From contig JAZNXH010000118.1 in the NCBI GenBank assembly GCA_045593785.1, forward strand, positions 1 to 10,863: a stretch of DNA of 10,863 nucleotides. Reading direction: 5' to 3'. Origin of the DNA: SZUA-448 sp045593785. GTDB lineage: Bacteria > Bacillota > Clostridia > Lachnospirales > Lachnospiraceae. The translations under genes and the position numbers were made by a program. Of this stretch, positions 7,620-10,863 are shown piece after piece; position 1 is the stretch's first letter; the number at the start of each line of letters is the position of its first letter. The notes beneath the pieces were generated by a model. It was not told the DNA's origin, did not search any database, and saw only the letters and a program-made list of their open reading frames with translations.

Positions 7620-7725
7620 AACTCTGTTCTTCCTTTCATCAGTTCGTAGTTTGTCGGGGCGGATGTTCAAAGTAACACAATGAATATCATGGCTCCAAAG
7701 ACGGAAAAATTCCTCCATTAGTGAT

Positions 7726-7734
7726 ATTATAACA
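7726..7734 (-). promoter_or_regulatory. upp promoter (extended -10)
   Basis: On the minus strand TGTTATAAT (7734 down to 7726) is an extended -10 identical to that of the pot operon. The -35 region is weak (around TTTCTT, 7754-7749). The start of transcription near 7719 gives a leader of about 100 bases. I saw no clear riboswitch or attenuator fold in that leader. Confidence 0.7.
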
Positions 7735-7771
7735 AAGTATAAAATAATAAGAAAGAGTTTATAAATAAAAT

Positions 7772-7800
7772 TTGCATTTTTCGATAAAAAGTATTATAAC
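7772..7800 (+). promoter_or_regulatory. Probable promoter of the receiver-HPt gene
   Basis: TTGCAT (7772-7777), a 17-base spacer and TATAAC (7795-7800) form a plausible sigma-A promoter pointing away from upp. Transcription would start near 7807, leaving about 100 bases of leader with no recognisable fold. TATTAT at 7792-7797 is an alternative -10. Confidence 0.5.
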
Positions 7801-7904
7801 TGACTTATGGAGTTTGTGAAGTTGATTAGGGAAAAATTCATGATATGAGAAATGTTTTTGTCACAATGAAGGATGGAGACTCAGACAGGTACAGGTGAAA
7901 CGAC

Positions 7905-9032
7905 ATGGGACAATTAATACTTCAGACGCAGGGTGTAAACATTCTGGTTGTGGATGACAGCCAACCGAATCTGTTAATTGCAAAGAACGTGATGGAACGT
8001 TATGGAATTGCTGTAGTTACCGCTTTGAGCGGCAGGGAGGCAGTAGAGTATGTCAAAGAAAAAGAGTTTGACCTGATCGTATTGGACTGCATAATGCCTG
8101 AGATGAGCGGTTATGACACCGCAGTGGCGATTCGGGCGTTACCTGGTGACAAGGGAAGAACTCCGATTGTTGCATATACTTCGAACCATGCGGAAGAAGC
8201 ATGGTCGGATCTGCGGGACGTCGGTGTCACGGATGTGTTGGAAAAACCATTAGACATTGTGGAACTCAGCAAGATTCTTATGAAGTATCTGGCATCCGGG
8301 AAAATGATGGATGAGCAGGAAATAAGAAGACTGTTGGATCTTCCCAAAGACCGAAATGCGCATGAGGATACTTCGGAATTGAAGAAAGCATTGCATTTGA
8401 TTGCGGGACTGGACTATGCAGCAGGTTTACATTACGCCGGAGGCGACGACAACAGTTATTTGAATGTATTGAAGGCGACCTGCAAAGCGATGGAAGAAGC
8501 CGGTGAACGTCTGGAACAGTATTATAATTATAAAACACAGAATGGAAACATGGTGGCAGAGAAGTCTCTGGTTCGGGATTATGGTTGTAACGGTGTACGG
8601 ATTGACACGCACAGTATGAAAGGAATCTGTGCCGGGATCGGTCTGACAGAGTTTTCGAAAGATTCTGCGGTGATGGAACGAATGGCAACCGAAGGGGATG
8701 AGATTTCGCTGCTCGGGGATTTAAAGCCATACATAATTCAATTGCAAGGATATCAGAGCGCATTGTCGGAAGCAATCAAACCTTTTTTACAAGAGGCGGC
8801 AGGAAGCGATGAGGAATGGAATCCGATGGAAGCAGATGCCTATCATGCACTTTGGGAGACGACAATAGAAAGCATTGCGGAATTTGATATTGATGCAATC
8901 CAAGAAGGTTTACGACGGCTTTGTGTTGCAACCGAAGCAGGAGAAAAGCGAGATGCTTTGAAAAAAGCAATTGAAGCTTCCGAAATGTTTGACTACACAG
9001 CAGTTGCAGAGATTATGGAACAGTACAGATAA
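7905..9032 (+). CDS. Orphan receiver-HPt two-component signalling protein
   Basis: A 375-residue soluble protein. Residues about 11-130 are a CheY-like receiver: acidic pocket D17/D18 (VVDDS), phospho-acceptor D61 (IVLDCIMPEMSGY), T92 and conserved K114 (EKP). After a charged linker, residues about 165-295 are an all-helical histidine phosphotransfer-like domain. H236 in IDTHSMKGICAGIG matches the HPt pattern (HSLKG..A.IG), followed by the usual LTEFSKDSAVMERMATEGD helix. A further helical tail (about 305-375) resembles the ends of Clostridia sensor hybrids. No DNA-binding or enzymatic output domain and no histidine kinase domain are present, and no kinase gene is next to it. It is therefore probably a phosphorelay intermediate or phosphate sink serving a kinase elsewhere. 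ATG 7905 has AGGTGA at 7892-7897. It is likely monocistronic, with a terminator four bases after its stop. Confidence 0.85.
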   Translation: MGQLILQTQGVNILVVDDSQPNLLIAKNVMERYGIAVVTALSGREAVEYVKEKEFDLIVLDCIMPEMSGYDTAVAIRALPGDKGRTPIVAYTSNHAEEAWSDLRDVGVTDVLEKPLDIVELSKILMKYLASGKMMDEQEIRRLLDLPKDRNAHEDTSELKKALHLIAGLDYAAGLHYAGGDDNSYLNVLKATCKAMEEAGERLEQYYNYKTQNGNMVAEKSLVRDYGCNGVRIDTHSMKGICAGIGLTEFSKDSAVMERMATEGDEISLLGDLKPYIIQLQGYQSALSEAIKPFLQEAAGSDEEWNPMEADAYHALWETTIESIAEFDIDAIQEGLRRLCVATEAGEKRDALKKAIEASEMFDYTAVAEIMEQYR

Positions 9033-9035
9033 AGA

Positions 9036-9068
9036 AAAACAGCCTTGTCGGTGTGATAAGGCTGTTTT
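9036..9068 (+). terminator. Rho-independent terminator after the receiver-HPt gene
   Basis: A perfect 11-bp stem AAAACAGCCTT/AAGGCTGTTTT (9036-9046 with 9058-9068) with an 11-base loop ends in TTTT. The symmetric A and T tails also make it usable on the minus strand. Confidence 0.88.
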
Positions 9069-9098
9069 CGTATAAATGATGAGTAATTTGCAGAGGAG

Positions 9099-9132
9099 AA
9101 GCCCGGTAGAGGGGGAGGCAACTGCCGGGCTT
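9099..9132 (+). other. GC-rich hairpin with a G-rich loop
   Basis: AAGCCCGGTAG (9099-9109) pairs with CTGCCGGGCTT (9122-9132) through 11 pairs including one G-U, around a 12-base loop containing GGGGG and GGAGG-like bases. It lies 30 bases after the terminator. The following ATTTATG is too poor in T for a confident terminator, so it may be a backup terminator, part of a small RNA, or a stability element. Confidence 0.5.
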
Positions 9133-9257
9133 ATTTATGAAAAAAATTATCTAATCGCCTAAGTTAAAATATACTTTATGTAGCTTATACTGTCATTATA
9201 AAGAGGAGTTATGAGGATAGTATGGATAAGTTATGAACGATTTATGAATTTTACTGA

Positions 9258-9272
9258 AAATTTGACAAATTT
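9258..9272. promoter_or_regulatory. Perfect 15-bp palindrome, candidate operator
   Basis: AAATTTG-A-CAAATTT has 7-bp arms around a single central base. It contains TTGACA (9262-9267), a consensus -35, followed after 16 bases by only a weak -10-like TATGGG (9284-9289). The symmetry suggests a dimeric repressor site, but no regulator gene is adjacent. Confidence 0.4.
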
Positions 9273-9325
9273 ATGACACAAACTATGGGTAAACATAAAT
9301 CGAATGATAAATTACCATACATTAC

Positions 9326-9355
9326 ATGACACAGATTTGAAGAAATGATTATACT
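9326..9355 (+). promoter_or_regulatory. Promoter of the 9392 membrane-protein gene
   Basis: ATGACA (9326-9331), an 18-base spacer and TATACT (9350-9355) give a good sigma-A promoter. Transcription would start near 9362, about 30 bases before the GTG start, and would cover the following prepilin peptidase-like gene too. Confidence 0.6.
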
Positions 9356-9391
9356 ATACAGATAGAGAAAGAGATACGGAGGATACGAAGC

Positions 9392-9865
9392 GTGGGAAAT
9401 GAATACAGAAAACTTCTGAAAAGCCAGTTCGGCAAGAAGAACTATGCGGATTTCGTACGTTCCGTCAAGTCGGGCCTGAATTCCGGTTCGATTATCCACA
9501 AGGGAGTATATCAGGAAATATATCATAGATTAAGTTATCTGCAACATGGGACATTGGTCGGACAGCACCGGCAATTGGAAGATGTGATTCTACGTGTAGT
9601 CCGGATTGGGAAAATGTATTCGCTCGCAGTTATTGTATATCTGCTGGCCGTACTGTTGCTTTTGTTGTATGGGACAGTTCCTGTATTCACCGGTGTCGGG
9701 TTATCGCTGGTAACGTTGGCATTTGTCATGAAGACGGCAGAGTATCTGGGGAACAAATTTTGTTATGTCGACGTGAGAATTATTATTACGTATAAGACTG
9801 CATTGGAACGCCTGATTTTGGAGGCGGAAGTACAAAAGAACGAGATGAACCGAAGCGAAATATAA
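9392..9865 (+). CDS. Hypothetical two-helix membrane protein
   Basis: I do not recognise this 157-residue protein. It has a basic soluble N-terminal part (about 1-73, rich in lysine, arginine and tyrosine), two closely spaced membrane helices (about 76-93 and 96-113) and a C-terminal part ending in a probable amphipathic helix (about 133-155). Both soluble ends would lie on the same side, most simply the cytoplasm. It starts at GTG 9392 with GGAGG at 9378-9382, nine bases away; no in-frame ATG offers a better start. A prepilin peptidase-like gene begins 28 bases downstream, so the two probably form an operon, and a role in assembly or export at the membrane is conceivable. That is inference from neighbourhood only. 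Confidence 0.75.
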   Translation: MGNEYRKLLKSQFGKKNYADFVRSVKSGLNSGSIIHKGVYQEIYHRLSYLQHGTLVGQHRQLEDVILRVVRIGKMYSLAVIVYLLAVLLLLLYGTVPVFTGVGLSLVTLAFVMKTAEYLGNKFCYVDVRIIITYKTALERLILEAEVQKNEMNRSEI

Positions 9866-9893
9866 TGAACATCAGAAAGGTGTTGCAAAAGCG

Positions 9894-10469
9894 ATGCTAT
9901 CGTTCTTTTTACGATTCTATTTATACAACAGGGAAATAAAACCGGTACGATTCCATCCGTGGGAATATGTCCTTACGGAGGGAGGGAATCTCTTTTTATG
10001 GGGAGTGATGCTGTATCGGTATGGGTGGAGCGCGGATACGATACTTGGGTGTCTTTTGTCCTCTGCGCTGTTGCTGTTGAGCATTGTAGATTGCAAGATT
10101 CAAAAAATTCCGCGTTCCATCAATCTGTTTCTTTTGCTGCTGGCTGTAATTCATACGGTATTGCATACAGAACGGTGGCTTACATATGTTTTGGGATTCT
10201 TTTGCATTAGTTCGATATTGGTGTTGGTGTATTGGATTACGAGTGGGCGCGGCGTTGGCGGCGGCGATATTAAGCTGATGGCTGCAGCAGGCATGTTCCT
10301 TGGATGGGAATTGTCACTTTGGGCGTTTTTTGCGGCATGCATCTATGCGTGTGTGATTCACGGGCTTCGAATGAAAGTATGGAAAGCCGGATCAGTTCTG
10401 GCATTTGGTCCGTATCTGTCAGCAGGCATCCTGACGGCCATATGGTTTGCTGACCGGTTGACCTGGTAA
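9894..10469 (+). CDS. Short type IV prepilin peptidase-like (A24) membrane protease
   Basis: A 191-residue integral membrane protein with the hallmarks of A24 aspartic peptidases, which cleave the leader of type IV pilin-like substrates at the inner face of the membrane. The first catalytic aspartate is D66 in IVDCKIQKIPRSIN, matching the D-x5-6-IP motif. The second is D125 in the GxGD motif (VGGGDIKLMAAAGMFLGW). LAFGPYLSAG (169-178) matches the conserved FGPxL segment. About six helices are predicted. The N-terminal cysteine-rich methylase domain of full-length PilD/ComC enzymes is absent, as in CpaA/TadV-type or archaeal-style peptidases. ATG 9894 has AGAAAGG about 13 bases upstream, which is rather far. 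No pilin or pilus ATPase gene is seen in the window. Confidence 0.82.
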   Translation: MLSFFLRFYLYNREIKPVRFHPWEYVLTEGGNLFLWGVMLYRYGWSADTILGCLLSSALLLLSIVDCKIQKIPRSINLFLLLLAVIHTVLHTERWLTYVLGFFCISSILVLVYWITSGRGVGGGDIKLMAAAGMFLGWELSLWAFFAACIYACVIHGLRMKVWKAGSVLAFGPYLSAGILTAIWFADRLTW

Positions 10470-10557
10470 AAAATAAATGAGATGAGACATGTGAATGTTG
10501 TGTTTGTGAAGGAATCCATTGATTTGTTTGCAGACGCGGAAAGGAAAGAGGAAAAAG

Positions 10558-10731
10558 ATGGGACCGTTTGATTATGTTGTTGTAAAGTTGTATGGGGATT
10601 ATGCAGATTTGAAACGCACGGATATTGAGTCCGATGAATTGCTGATGATAGCAAGGGCTTTGCTGCCCGATGATGTAGAAGAAGGAACGCGACTGCATTA
10701 TGAAATGTTTGAGTATACAGTAATCTGTTAA
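10558..10731 (+). CDS. Small conserved-looking protein (57 residues)
   Basis: A short acidic soluble protein. The pattern VVVKLYGDYADLKRTD..., then ARALLPDDVEEGTRLHYEM, recalls DUF3006-type small beta proteins (a "GDYAxL" strand and an "LP...EGxxL" turn). That is my reading, not a search result, and the function is unknown. The start ATG 10558 has AGAGG at 10548-10552 with a 5-base spacing; an upstream in-frame start at 10519 has no ribosome site and adds only basic residues. It follows the peptidase gene by 88 bases without a visible terminator, so it could be transcribed with it. Its own promoter was not identified. Confidence 0.7.
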   Translation: MGPFDYVVVKLYGDYADLKRTDIESDELLMIARALLPDDVEEGTRLHYEMFEYTVIC

Positions 10732-10777
10732 TTGTTTGACAGAAAATAAAAAAAGGTCTTTTCAGATGAAAGTTTTG

Positions 10778-10786
10778 TGATATAAT
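10778..10786 (+). promoter_or_regulatory. Extended -10 promoter before the aldolase gene
   Basis: TGATATAAT at 10778-10786 is an extended -10 with consensus TATAAT. No good -35 sits at the right distance (TTGACA at 10736-10741 is far too distant). Transcription would start near 10793, with a leader of about 50 bases. Confidence 0.7.
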
Positions 10787-10841
10787 GTAGTACGATGTGT
10801 TTTGATTTAAGTAACATATATGTGAAAGGATGGATAAAAAC

Positions 10842-10863
10842 ATGGCATTAGTATCAACCAAAG
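10842..10863 (+). CDS. fba: Probable class II fructose-1,6-bisphosphate aldolase, first codons only
   Basis: Only seven codons are inside the window, reading MALVSTK, preceded by AAAGGA (10825-10830) 11 bases from the ATG. This N-terminus matches the start of Clostridia class II (zinc-dependent) fructose-bisphosphate aldolases, which continue with a KEMFKKA-like helix. It has a strong promoter, as expected for a glycolytic gene. The call rests on a very short match and could be wrong. Confidence 0.55.

Larger units (their letters stand above)
9033..9391. other. AT-rich intergenic region without a convincing gene
   Basis: This 359-base stretch holds a terminator, a second large hairpin (9099-9132), four TTATGA copies (9209, 9231, 9242, 9271), a 15-bp palindrome (9258-9272) and a promoter (9326-9355). 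Only very short reading frames occur. The longest worth mention is a 21-codon frame at 9211-9276, whose ribosome-site spacing is poor. Nothing resembling a known riboswitch or tRNA was seen. Confidence 0.6.

Noticed and set aside
6990..7718. Longer upp reading frame with 33 extra N-terminal residues
   Set aside because: The extra residues would be encoded across the leader directly after the promoter, have no family similarity, and the family start at 7619 has a good ribosome site.
7620..7719. Possible riboswitch or pyrimidine attenuator in the upp leader
   Set aside because: No terminator/antiterminator pair or PyrR-like binding loop could be drawn; only weak local pairing is present.
7807..7898. 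Short upstream frames (13 and 10 codons) before the receiver-HPt gene
   Set aside because: Neither has a convincing ribosome site or a leader-peptide signature such as a run of one regulatory amino acid.
9211..9276. 21-codon frame beginning MRIVWISYERF after an AAGAGGAG sequence
   Set aside because: The ribosome-site-like sequence ends only two bases before the ATG, too close for efficient initiation, and the predicted leader would be almost absent. It is more likely chance in AT-rich DNA.
9865..9939. 24-codon frame starting on the TAATG overlap at the end of the 9392 gene
   Set aside because: It overlaps the start of the prepilin peptidase-like gene in another frame, and its composition shows no protein-like pattern.
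10736..10741. Consensus TTGACA as -35 for the aldolase promoter
   Set aside because: It lies 39 bases from the TATAAT, more than twice the workable spacing, and no -10 sits 16-18 bases after it.
10751..10762. AAAAGGTCTTTT as a terminator after the 57-residue gene
   Set aside because: The inverted repeat is short and AT-only apart from two pairs, has almost no loop, and lacks a T tract. Transcription may simply read into the aldolase gene.

Overview
The window looks like chromosomal DNA from a low-to-moderate GC Firmicute. A member of the Clostridia, probably Lachnospiraceae, fits best. The support is strong AGGAGG-type ribosome sites, extended -10 (TGnTATAAT) promoters, intrinsic terminators, and protein variants (UPRT, PotABCD, a MALVSTK-type class II aldolase start) typical of that group. 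No rRNA, tRNA, CRISPR array, insertion sequence or phage gene was seen.

Layout, left to right. (1) 1-1743: the 3' part of tryptophanyl-tRNA synthetase, then an EamA/DMT-type membrane transporter, closed by a strong terminator. (2) 1761-6973: a polyamine uptake operon. A cupin-XRE regulator comes first, followed by ABC ATPase (PotA), two permeases (PotB, PotC) and a lipoprotein binding protein (PotD). It ends at a hairpin that can also terminate the convergent upp gene. (3) 6990-7731, minus strand: uracil phosphoribosyltransferase with its own promoter. (4) 7772-9068: a divergently transcribed orphan two-component protein with an N-terminal receiver and a C-terminal HPt-like domain, ending at a terminator. 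(5) 9069-9391: a gene-poor, AT-rich stretch with a second large hairpin, a perfect 15-bp palindrome and a promoter. (6) 9392-10731: a two-helix membrane protein of unknown function, a short type IV prepilin peptidase-like protein lacking the usual N-terminal methylase domain, and a 57-residue conserved-looking small protein. (7) 10778-10863: promoter, ribosome site and first seven codons of what is probably class II fructose-bisphosphate aldolase.

How the genes work together. The regulator-potABCD block is a self-contained polyamine import module. PotD captures spermidine or putrescine outside the membrane, PotBC form the channel, PotA powers it, and the cupin-XRE protein probably represses the operon according to intracellular polyamine. 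Dyad elements around its promoter are candidate operators.

The most unusual observation is in PotA. It is 531 residues instead of roughly 350-380, because about 178 residues, made of two diverged copies of an Ig-like repeat normally seen in secreted Firmicute surface proteins, interrupt the C-terminal TOBE domain of this cytoplasmic ATPase. The orphan receiver-HPt protein and the truncated prepilin peptidase next to an unknown two-helix protein are the next most interesting items. Everything here is read by eye; no database search was run.
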